Source of the DNA: Sinanaerobacter sp. ZZT-01
GTDB taxonomy: Bacteria > Bacillota > Clostridia > Peptostreptococcales > Anaerovoracaceae
NCBI RefSeq assembly: GCF_035621135.1
Contig: NZ_CP141728.1
Span: 868,001 to 932,000, forward strand
Length of the DNA stretch: 64,000 nt
Reading direction: 5' to 3'
This document shows, piece after piece, positions 1 through 6,908 of this stretch. Numbering within the stretch: position 1 is the stretch's first letter; the number at the start of each line of letters is the position of its first letter. Below the pieces are notes generated by a model. The model was given only the letters and a program-made list of their open reading frames with translations. It was not told the origin of the DNA and searched no databases. The position numbers were made by a program, and so were the translations under genes.

Positions 1-1189
1 TCAGCTTAAGCTTGTACATATCTTCTTCTGTTTCTGCGACTACATTCTCATCTACCAAGTCTTTAATGATCGGTCCTACCGTTACAATCTGTGCCATCTC
101 ATCTGCCAAGCATGCATTGCCAAGTAAGGACAGAACGCTGTTGCAGAACATCAACTGTCTAACATTATGAGATATTGCAGATACAAGCCTGGAAAGCGGT
201 GCAAATGCTGCTATTTTTCTCATGATACCGCCAAATGCAGCAACCCACATCATCATAACAATTACCCAAGAACCAGCTTCACCGAATCCATCCATAATCA
301 TTTTTAAGTAATCCATCGTACTGGTAACTGTTCCGGCAAAGAGTCCTAAAACATACGCAGAAAGTAGACCAGTTCCTAAGCAAAGGAATGTTGAAAATCC
401 TAAAATTGCAGTCACGATTACCAAGATTAAAGGAATAATCATATACACAGGAACACCTGCTTGTACCTGATTCAATAAGTCCACCGCAGCCGGTCTTTTC
501 TCAGCCAATGCAGTCCAAACTTCATCCGGAATCTGGCTGATAACCGCACCAGCATTTGTCGATTCGTTTGGAAGTCCTAAAGTAAGACCTATCACGAAAG
601 TAATCGCTGCCGCAACTACTAAAGAACCGATTGACCAAACACCCTGATGTCTGATTCGGTCAATAACCTCTACACCTTGGATACCGGAAGAAACTACAGT
701 CGTATCCGAAATCAATCCGATGTTGTCTCCGAAGCAGGCACCGCCGGCAATTGCAGCGGTTGTTAAATATAAATCCCCGCCTACAATATGGTTTAACCAT
801 AAGAAAATTGGTGCGCATGCCGCAAAGGTTCCCCAAGAAGTTCCCGTAGCAACGGACAATATTGCCGTTACAATAAGTCCCACCATCGCTACTGTTCTCG
901 CAGTTACTCCTAAAGATAATGCGACGTTTACAATTGATGCTCCTACGCCAGTTGACATAAATGAACTTGCCATAGCATAAGCAAACATCAAGATAAAGAG
1001 TGCAACCAAAATTTTGCTCACACTTTCCATTGCAGCATCAATACAGTCTTGAAACTTCAGCTTGTCTGTCAGCATAGCAATGAGGATCGCAGCGATCGTT
1101 GCGATCGGAGCCGCAAGTAAAGCATCGAACCCGCATATCATAAGAGCTGCAAGAACAATAACCGGTAAGAATTTGATTAAAGCTTTCAT
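1..1189 (-). CDS. NhaC-family Na+/H+ antiporter, C-terminus beyond window edge
   Basis: The reading frame stays open from an ATG at 1189, preceded by GGAGGG, to the window edge, so the C-terminus is missing. About 396 codons are present. The translation is a polytopic membrane protein with the NhaC-superfamily hallmark ATGTSWGTFAA near residue 115, followed by a FGDNIGLISDTTV segment in the family's ion-path region. NhaC proteins exchange Na+ for H+, and some relatives exchange amino acids or organic acids; the substrate here cannot be told. It is the first of three NhaC-type transporters in the window and has its own promoter and no operon partner in view. Confidence 0.85.
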   Translation of the reverse strand, partial: MKALIKFLPVIVLAALMICGFDALLAAPIATIAAILIAMLTDKLKFQDCIDAAMESVSKILVALFILMFAYAMASSFMSTGVGASIVNVALSLGVTARTVAMVGLIVTAILSVATGTSWGTFAACAPIFLWLNHIVGGDLYLTTAAIAGGACFGDNIGLISDTTVVSSGIQGVEVIDRIRHQGVWSIGSLVVAAAITFVIGLTLGLPNESTNAGAVISQIPDEVWTALAEKRPAAVDLLNQVQAGVPVYMIIPLILVIVTAILGFSTFLCLGTGLLSAYVLGLFAGTVTSTMDYLKMIMDGFGEAGSWVIVMMMWVAAFGGIMRKIAAFAPLSRLVSAISHNVRQLMFCNSVLSLLGNACLADEMAQIVTVGPIIKDLVDENVVAETEEDMYKLKL

Positions 1190-1258
1190 TTTTACCCTCC
1201 TAGTAAAAAATAAGATAAAATACCACGCCACGCCTATTTAGACACGACGGTTCTTCCA

Positions 1259-1287
1259 TAATAACACAGACTTCGACACTTTATCAA
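1259..1287 (-). promoter_or_regulatory. Promoter of the NhaC-type gene
   Basis: On the minus strand TTGATA (1282-1287) is followed after 17 bases by TTATTA (1259-1264), a good sigma-A match. The transcript would have a leader of about 60 bases before the ATG at 1189. Confidence 0.5.
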
Positions 1288-1321
1288 TAGTAATCTTAAT
1301 GTATATTTTTGTAATTAACTG

Positions 1322-1351
1322 AAAAAACCGACTAAAGTCATTTTTAGTCGG
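1322..1351 (-). terminator. Rho-independent terminator after glmM
   Basis: The 9-bp perfect stem CCGACTAAA/TTTAGTCGG (1328-1336 with 1343-1351) has a 6-base loop and is followed on the minus strand by six T. It lies 45 bases past the glmM stop and closes the cdaA-cdaR-glmM transcript. Confidence 0.85.
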
Positions 1352-1395
1352 CTAAAAATTCAAAAATTGCATGTTTAATATCTATAATAAAAAAA

Positions 1396-2745
1396 TTAAG
1401 AAAGAAATTTTGTTATTAATGTTGCCAAATCTTCTGCTAAAGTTGTAATTTGCTCGATGTTTTCTCCTTCAAGCATAACACGTACAAGCGGCTCCGTACC
1501 CGAAGGGCGGATTAAAACTCTCCCTTTCCCTCCCATTATTTTTTCCATTTTTTCTATTTCAGATTTAACTTCCGGATGTTCCATATAATTCTTTTTATGT
1601 TCATTTTTAATTTTTGCATTTTTTAATATCTGCGGGTATATTGTGATTTCCTTCGAAAGTTCTGAAGGTTTCTTCCCTGACTGCTTAATGGCCTGCAACA
1701 GCTGCAATGCTGACAAAATGCCATCTCCGGTTGTAGTATGATTTAAAAAGATAATATGCCCAGATTGTTCGCCTCCAATCACGCATCCCGTTTTCAGCAT
1801 ACTTTCCAACACATACCGATCACCTACTTGCGTCGTCTCTACTTTTGCACCGATGCTCTCAATTGCCTTATGAAAACCAATATTACTCATAACGGTTGCA
1901 GTTACCAGATGATCCTTTAGCTTTCCGGCCTTCTCCAACATTTTTGCACAAATGTAGATCATTTGATCACCATCCAGTATTTTCCCTTTTTCATCCACTG
2001 CAATTAAGCGATCCGCATCTCCATCAAAAGCAAGACCAATATCTGCCTTTTCTCGAATAACCGCAGCTTGCAGTTTTTCCGGATGTGTAGACCCGCATTT
2101 ATCATTAATATTATGCCCGTTGGGTTCATTAAACAGCACTGTCACTTTTGCACCAAGTTCACGAAACACACGCTCAGCAACTTGATAAGCAGCCCCATTT
2201 GCACAATCAATGACAAGCTTCATCCCCACTAAATTCACATCTACCGTACCTTTTAAGAACTCTGCATATAAAGACAGCGCGTCCTCGTTTGCCTCCAAGG
2301 ATCTTCCCAAAAGCTCTCCTGTGATATTCGTATGCACGTCAGTATTTCTCAGTATGATGTCTTCAATTTCGTCTTCAATTTCGTCATCCAATTTAAACCC
2401 ATCGCTGTTAAAGAACTTAATTCCATTATATTCGAAAGGATTATGTGATGCAGATATAACAACACCTGCATCTGCATGAAAATAACGAACTAAATATGCA
2501 ACTGCAGGAGTTGGAAGCACACCGATTTTAATAACATTTCCACCCATTGCTAATATGCCAGCACTGATTGCATCCTCCAGCATGTCACCGGAAACTCTGG
2601 TATCTTTCCCAATAATAACAACCGGGCGCTGTCCCTCTTTTCCCAAAACATAAGCTCCGGCTTTTCCTAAACGAAAGGCCAATTCCGGTGTTAATTCAGA
2701 ATTAGCAATCCCTCTCACTCCATCCGTCCCAAATAATCTACCCAT
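1396..2745 (-). CDS. glmM: Phosphoglucosamine mutase
   Basis: This enzyme interconverts glucosamine-6-phosphate and glucosamine-1-phosphate on the cytosolic route to UDP-GlcNAc and peptidoglycan. Visible family marks, in order, are the N-terminal RLFGTDGVRG, the phosphoserine loop SASHNP (Ser about residue 100), the Mg-binding DGDADR near 240, GEQSGH near 325 and the phosphate-binding RPSGTEP near 415. The length of 449 aa is normal. A TTG six bases upstream keeps the frame, but AGAGGAG is well spaced only for the ATG at 2745. It is third gene of the cdaA-cdaR-glmM operon. In other Firmicutes GlmM binds CdaA and lowers c-di-AMP synthesis. Confidence 0.97.
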   Translation of the reverse strand: MGRLFGTDGVRGIANSELTPELAFRLGKAGAYVLGKEGQRPVVIIGKDTRVSGDMLEDAISAGILAMGGNVIKIGVLPTPAVAYLVRYFHADAGVVISASHNPFEYNGIKFFNSDGFKLDDEIEDEIEDIILRNTDVHTNITGELLGRSLEANEDALSLYAEFLKGTVDVNLVGMKLVIDCANGAAYQVAERVFRELGAKVTVLFNEPNGHNINDKCGSTHPEKLQAAVIREKADIGLAFDGDADRLIAVDEKGKILDGDQMIYICAKMLEKAGKLKDHLVTATVMSNIGFHKAIESIGAKVETTQVGDRYVLESMLKTGCVIGGEQSGHIIFLNHTTTGDGILSALQLLQAIKQSGKKPSELSKEITIYPQILKNAKIKNEHKKNYMEHPEVKSEIEKMEKIMGGKGRVLIRPSGTEPLVRVMLEGENIEQITTLAEDLATLITKFLS

Positions 2746-2818
2746 CTTCAATTCTCCTCTAATTTCAATTTCAATTCAATCATGCGTCCATAAAAAGGTA
2801 TAGAAAAAGTAAACGAGG

Positions 2819-4018
2819 CTATGATTCCTCGTTTACTGTAACGTTTAACTTTTCTGGTGTAACAATAATACGACTTACTGTTTTTGTATGGTTCACAATT
2901 ACCTTTGCAGAGGCAGTTGTCGTATCTGCCTCAGACAGGTCGATAGAAAGTGTGAAATCTTCTTTTTGAATCAATCCCATCGCACTTTCTTCACCAATCA
3001 CTTTCAGTATCACCGGCGATGTTTGAATGGATGCTTCATATCCTTCCGACAATCCTTCTATCTGAATTTCATCCGAACTGTACTCAAACTCTTTCGATAC
3101 AACATCTCGTATATAAATTTTTGCTTCAATTGTTTTGTTCGTATTGGCAAGCTCTACTCCATCTGGAAGATTTACTTTTACCCTTTGCGTTGTATTGGAT
3201 GAAATATCCGTTATATCAATCGGCTCCGTGCTGACTTCAGATAAATTTCGCAGTACTGATTTCGATCCTTTTATTCTTATTGTTTCCGGCAACTCAATGC
3301 TTGATATCTCATACCCTTCTGCAAGTTCACCTGTCGTTTTCGTATTTAATTTTACCGTTTTTACTCCAAATAATTTCGCACTTATTTCAACATACTCTGA
3401 AGAAAGCCTTACATTCCGTACCGGTGTTTCATCACCGTCAATCGGAACTGCGGTTACCTGTAAAGTGCTTCCATTTTCTAAAACCTTCGTTGCATCAAGT
3501 GTTGCTTGGATGTATTCAACGGAATCAACCTGAGACTTCGCACCTGTAACCTCAATTTCGCTTGGCTTCAATTTAATATTTCCAACTTCTTGATCTCCTG
3601 TTTCCAGCCCACTTACTGTAACTCGAACCGGCTTACTCACTGCCACAAGCTCCTCAATATTAACCGGAATTCTCGCAGGTCGAACCTCAATTTTCTTTAC
3701 ATTTTCCGGCACTTTCACAGAGACCTCTATATAGCTCTGCCCCTTGCCAAAACCAAAAAGATCTGCAGTTGCAACCACTTCATCCATTGTCAGCTTTGAT
3801 ACATCTGCCCTTTGCCCTTCTACAACGATATCCACTGTATATTCACTGTCCCCGGCAACAGCCAAATTTCTTGAAGTAAGAGTCTCCATGCTCACCAGTG
3901 AAACCGGTACATTCGTGAATGTATGCTGTGTCGTTGGATTTACTTCTCCAATCACATAAATCCAAAGCAATAAGGCAATCACAATAGAGAGTATTTTGTT
4001 AAATGTACTATTGCTCAT
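2819..4018 (-). CDS. cdaR: CdaR, YbbR-repeat regulator of diadenylate cyclase
   Basis: The protein begins with one membrane anchor (about residues 8-25, ending LLLWIYVIGEV) followed by an extracellular region made of repeated YbbR domains, seen as recurring VPV, PARIPVNIE and LPETIRIKG-like segments. CdaR binds CdaA and tunes its cyclase activity. The GTG at 4027 sits almost on the Shine-Dalgarno sequence, so the ATG at 4018, ten bases behind AAGGAGG, is the better start. With that start the gene overlaps cdaA by 11 bases, which suggests translational coupling. Length of about 400 aa is usual for the family. Confidence 0.93.
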   Translation of the reverse strand: MSNSTFNKILSIVIALLLWIYVIGEVNPTTQHTFTNVPVSLVSMETLTSRNLAVAGDSEYTVDIVVEGQRADVSKLTMDEVVATADLFGFGKGQSYIEVSVKVPENVKKIEVRPARIPVNIEELVAVSKPVRVTVSGLETGDQEVGNIKLKPSEIEVTGAKSQVDSVEYIQATLDATKVLENGSTLQVTAVPIDGDETPVRNVRLSSEYVEISAKLFGVKTVKLNTKTTGELAEGYEISSIELPETIRIKGSKSVLRNLSEVSTEPIDITDISSNTTQRVKVNLPDGVELANTNKTIEAKIYIRDVVSKEFEYSSDEIQIEGLSEGYEASIQTSPVILKVIGEESAMGLIQKEDFTLSIDLSEADTTTASAKVIVNHTKTVSRIIVTPEKLNVTVNEES

Positions 4019-4853
4019 CCTTATCACGCCTCCTTAACCAGCTAAAAAATGGCATTTTATTCCCATTGGCATTAAGCTGGCTTAAATATAAATTCAAAAG
4101 AGTTTTTTCAACAGTTTTTAAATCTAAGAAACGTGAGAGTTTACCATCAGTTGCAATCGAGATAATACCCGTTTCTTCTGATACAATTAAACTAATTGCA
4201 TCGGAATTTTCTGTGATTCCAATTCCCGCACGGTGTCTGGTTCCTAAGTCTTTACTCAGATCTTTATTTTGAGTTAAAGGCAGTACACAGCCTGCAGCTA
4301 AAATCCGGTCTCCTCTTAATATCGCTGCTCCGTCATGCAACGGTGCTCCTTCGTAAAACAAATTGCCTAACAGTTCAAAAGATACTTTTGAATCAACAAC
4401 TGTGCCAGTTTCTGCAATATCAGTCAATGTCGTTTCACGCTCTAAAATTATAAGTGCGCCAACTTTATTTGAAGAAAAATATTCGACGGTTTTAATTAAA
4501 ACAGAAGTAAGCTGTTTTGCCTTTTCTTTATCCATCTGTACAAACTGCTTGGTAATAATTTTGCTTCTTCCCAAATACTCAAGTGCACGACGCAGCTCAG
4601 GCTGAAACACAATAATCAGCGCAATCACTCCTAAATCCATTGTTTTCACTAAGATCCAGTTTAATGTATAAAGATGAAAAAGACGAGATGCAAAATTAGC
4701 AATTACCAATACCATCAATCCCTTGGCCAACTGCTCCGCTCTCGTTTCTCTAATAAAACCAACTATTTTATAAACTACAAATGCAACAATTATAACATCT
4801 ATCACATCTGAAATTCCAATTCCAGAAAAAATGTTAGAAAAAATATCTGACAT
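4008..4853 (-). CDS. cdaA: Diadenylate cyclase CdaA (c-di-AMP synthase)
   Basis: The 281-aa protein has three N-terminal membrane helices (within residues 15-85) and a cytoplasmic DAC domain. The catalytic motifs are intact: DGA at residues 174-176 and RHR at 206-208. It condenses two ATP into cyclic di-AMP, which controls potassium and osmolyte balance and cell-wall homeostasis. It leads the operon with cdaR and glmM, the standard Firmicute arrangement. GGGAG lies seven bases before the ATG. Confidence 0.97.
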   Translation of the reverse strand: MSDIFSNIFSGIGISDVIDVIIVAFVVYKIVGFIRETRAEQLAKGLMVLVIANFASRLFHLYTLNWILVKTMDLGVIALIIVFQPELRRALEYLGRSKIITKQFVQMDKEKAKQLTSVLIKTVEYFSSNKVGALIILERETTLTDIAETGTVVDSKVSFELLGNLFYEGAPLHDGAAILRGDRILAAGCVLPLTQNKDLSKDLGTRHRAGIGITENSDAISLIVSEETGIISIATDGKLSRFLDLKTVEKTLLNLYLSQLNANGNKMPFFSWLRRRDKDEQ

Positions 4854-4890
4854 TTGATTACTCCCTCACAATATCATCAATGTTATTTTT

Positions 4891-4919
4891 ATTGTACCGA
4901 AAAAAGTATGATTATTCAA
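4891..4919 (-). promoter_or_regulatory. Promoter of cdaA-cdaR-glmM
   Basis: Minus-strand TTGAAT (4914-4919), a 17-base spacer and TACAAT (4891-4896) form a good vegetative promoter about 40 bases upstream of the cdaA start. Confidence 0.65.
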
Positions 4920-4949
4920 TAGAAAACGCCATATAAAAAGCAAAAAAAC

Positions 4950-4991
4950 AAAGCAAAAAGAGGCGAACTGCCATTTTTGCAATCCGCCTCT
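4950..4991 (-). terminator. Terminator after hpf
   Basis: The stem AGAGGCG/CGCCTCT (4959-4965 with 4985-4991) is followed on the minus strand by T-rich sequence. It begins ten bases after the hpf stop codon. Confidence 0.8.
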
Positions 4992-5001
4992 CATAAACTG
5001 A

Positions 5002-5532
5002 TTAATATTGTGTCTCTAGTAAACCGTAATCCTTGTCTTTTCTTTTGTAAACGACACCTACGCTATCGGTGTCAATGTTTAAGAATACAAAGAATGTGTG
5101 CCCCAGCAATTCCATTTGCATAACAGCCTCATCCACTGACATTGGCTGTAATTCAAAGGTCTTTCTTCGAACTACTTTTACATCTTCCACTTCATTTTCT
5201 TCAATATCAGGAAGTTCTATAAAATTAAGTTCTTTTTGCCCCTTATGCTTACGTAAAAGCTTTGTCTTAAATCTGGACATTTGAGAAGCCAACTTATCCA
5301 CAACGCGATCCACGCTGGCATAAGCATCCAGTGAAGTATCTTCAGCTCGGAAAAGAGTACCATTTGCGTTAATCGTTGCCTCAACTCTTTGTCTTTCCTT
5401 TTCTACAGTCATTGTGACATTTGCTACGATATCGCTAGAAAAATACTTAGATAATTTTTCAAATTTTGATGTAACGGTATCGTTCAAATTGGCGCTAGAA
5501 CTAAAATTCTTGCTTGTAATAATCACTTTCAT
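5002..5532 (-). CDS. hpf: Ribosome hibernation promoting factor, long form
   Basis: The 176-aa protein has the N-terminal S30AE/HPF domain (residues 1 to about 100) that sits in the decoding region of idle ribosomes. A linker of about 25 residues leads to the C-terminal dimerisation domain (from about 122, VVRRKTFELQPMSVDEAV, ending with GVVYKRKDKDYGLLE). This long form makes 100S ribosome dimers in stationary phase. AAGGGGG precedes the ATG. A sigma-H-like promoter lies just upstream, and a structured RNA of the class named after this gene (raiA) lies further upstream. Confidence 0.96.
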   Translation of the reverse strand: MKVIITSKNFSSSANLNDTVTSKFEKLSKYFSSDIVANVTMTVEKERQRVEATINANGTLFRAEDTSLDAYASVDRVVDKLASQMSRFKTKLLRKHKGQKELNFIELPDIEENEVEDVKVVRRKTFELQPMSVDEAVMQMELLGHTFFVFLNIDTDSVGVVYKRKDKDYGLLETQY

Positions 5533-5565
5533 AGCATGACCCCCTTGTTATTTGTTTATAGTATT

Positions 5566-5592
5566 ATTCGACAAATTAATAGACTTTCCTCT
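5566..5592 (-). promoter_or_regulatory. Sigma-H-like promoter of hpf
   Basis: On the minus strand AGAGGAAAG (5584-5592) is followed after 11 bases by GTCGAAT (5566-5572). This fits the sigma-H consensus RNAGGAWWW-N11/12-RNNGAAT at all but one W position. No equally good sigma-A promoter is seen nearby. In Bacillus subtilis the orthologue yvyD/hpf is known to be read from sigma-H and sigma-B promoters. Confidence 0.5.
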
Positions 5593-5640
5593 TTTTTTGA
5601 AAGTAACCTTGAGTAATAAATGTACAAAATTCCCCACAAA

Positions 5641-5881
5641 TTATCCACTGTTAATACTGTGGATAACTCTGTGCATAATTGAAAATACAACGTTTTCAAT
5701 AGTGGAAAAAAATTCATTCGTTCTTCAATCTCTAAAGTTATTCACACATCGCCTTTTTTGACTAAATCCCTTGTTTTTCAACGTTTTTAGTATTAACCTC
5801 CTTGTTATATTTTATTCATTTTATATAAAATACCCTGATTTTACAATCTATAAACAGCCCTGTGGATAAAACTGTGCATAA
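5641..5881. other. Cluster of DnaA-box-like 9-mers in an AT-rich intergenic stretch
   Basis: Six matches to TTATNCACA or one-off variants occur in 241 bases: TTATCCACT 5641-5649; TGTGGATAA 5658-5666; TGTGCATAA 5670-5678; TTATTCACA 5738-5746; TGTGGATAA 5861-5869; TGTGCATAA 5873-5881. The TGTGGATAA plus TGTGCATAA pair occurs twice with the same 12-base offset. Apart from these boxes and the hpf promoter I see no gene between 5533 and 5954. Confidence 0.55.
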
Positions 5882-5954
5882 GGTTAAATTTTCTTTTTTT
5901 TACAGGCTTTCCTCTTTAAAGTTTACGCTGCAATTCGTATACTCTCAAAGACAT

Positions 5955-6152
5955 AAAAAAGAACCGATTGAGGAAACCGTTTTGCTGACCTGGTCTTTGC
6001 CCCCACACCTGCCTTTGGATTTTTATCCAAGGACTTACCTCTAAGCTACGCCATGATCACTGCCGCCTTGCGGTCCAGCTTACGTGGGTCCCTTTGCCCG
6101 TAACTAGCATGGACTTTCAACCACAGACCAAACCGGTCTCCTCATTCGATTC
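5955..6152 (-). ncRNA. raiA-motif structured RNA
   Basis: The region between comFC and hpf folds as a closed RNA on the minus strand. The outer stem pairs 6134-6152 with 5961-5979 (19 positions, one mismatch, two G-U) and is followed at once by six U. Inside are TGGTCT/AGACCA, a 5-bp stem 6077-6081 with 6043-6047 enclosing the hairpin 6063-6073, and a 6-bp hairpin 6015-6020 with 6025-6030. The raiA motif is a conserved Firmicute/Actinobacterial RNA usually found between comF and raiA(hpf) genes, and size and position match. The 5' strand begins right after the comFC stop codon. Class assignment is by context and overall form, not by covariance scoring. Confidence 0.72.
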
Positions 6153-6893
6153 TTATTTGCCTACACCAGAAGCAAAGGTTAAAACATAAATGCTGTCCGC
6201 TCCACATTCCTTTAACACACGGCTGCATTCATTTACCGTATTTCCGGTAGTAAAAACATCATCCACTAATAATATTTTTTTATACTCTACTATATTATAA
6301 TAATTTTGATTCACCGTAAATGCATTTTTTACATTTTTAATTCTTTCGTCGGCAGAAAGTTCACTCATGGGGACCGTATCACGCGTACGGATCAGCAGCC
6401 CGTTTATATATTCTATGCCCATTTCCCTTGATAATTCTTTTGCGAGCACCGCTGCCTGATTGTAGCCTCTCCTTCTTTCCTTTTTTAAATACATAGGAAC
6501 TGCAACAATCGCATCAACCGAAAGGTTTTCTATCTCGAAGCGTTCTGCCATAAGTTGTGCCAGTTTGCAACCGATATAAGCAGCATCACGGTACTTAAAA
6601 CGGTGAATCACTTCTTTTTCTAATCTTCCGTACTGTACACAGGAAATTCCTTTTTCAAACCATCGATGAGAAGCACTGCAATCCAAGCACAGTCCTTCTT
6701 CTTCTACACTTTTTCCACATTTTGGACAAGTTGATTCCACAATCCAATGTAACTTATGCATACAGGAGGAGCACAAAGCATAAAGCTGCTTACTATCAAT
6801 AAAATCATTGCAGCAAATGCAATAAATATTAGAAGGGAAGACAGCTTCCAATGCCATTTTCACCCATTCACTTAATTTTTTAGCGAATTGCAT
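6153..6893 (-). CDS. comFC: ComF-family phosphoribosyltransferase-like protein
   Basis: The 246-aa protein has N-terminal cysteine pairs of a zinc-ribbon type (CICC, CSSC, CPKC, CLDC within residues 25-75). These are followed by a phosphoribosyltransferase fold with the PRPP-loop motif LLVDDVFTTGNT near residue 213. ComFC/ComF proteins take part in uptake of transforming DNA, and some relatives act elsewhere in DNA processing. It follows recD2 after 15 bases, and its stop codon touches the raiA-type RNA, so gene and RNA may share a transcript. Confidence 0.9.
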   Translation of the reverse strand: MQFAKKLSEWVKMALEAVFPSNIYCICCNDFIDSKQLYALCSSCMHKLHWIVESTCPKCGKSVEEEGLCLDCSASHRWFEKGISCVQYGRLEKEVIHRFKYRDAAYIGCKLAQLMAERFEIENLSVDAIVAVPMYLKKERRRGYNQAAVLAKELSREMGIEYINGLLIRTRDTVPMSELSADERIKNVKNAFTVNQNYYNIVEYKKILLVDDVFTTGNTVNECSRVLKECGADSIYVLTFASGVGK

Positions 6894-6908
6894 TTCGTCT
6901 TATACTCC

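Noticed and set aside
2888-3549. Several plus-strand open frames opposite cdaR
   Set aside because: No ribosome sites or recognisable motifs, and they lie wholly within a well-supported gene; shadow frames. The same holds for long antisense frames opposite groEL, guaA, aspA and the ABC-F gene.
5641-5881. Chromosome origin oriC
   Set aside because: DnaA-box-like sites are present but no dnaA, dnaN, rpmH or other origin genes are nearby, so I only call a box cluster.
5955-6152. RNase P RNA or 6S RNA
   Set aside because: GAAAGTCCATGCT resembles a conserved RNase P segment, but the RNA is too short and lacks the distal conserved regions. Position between comFC and hpf fits the raiA class better than 6S RNA.
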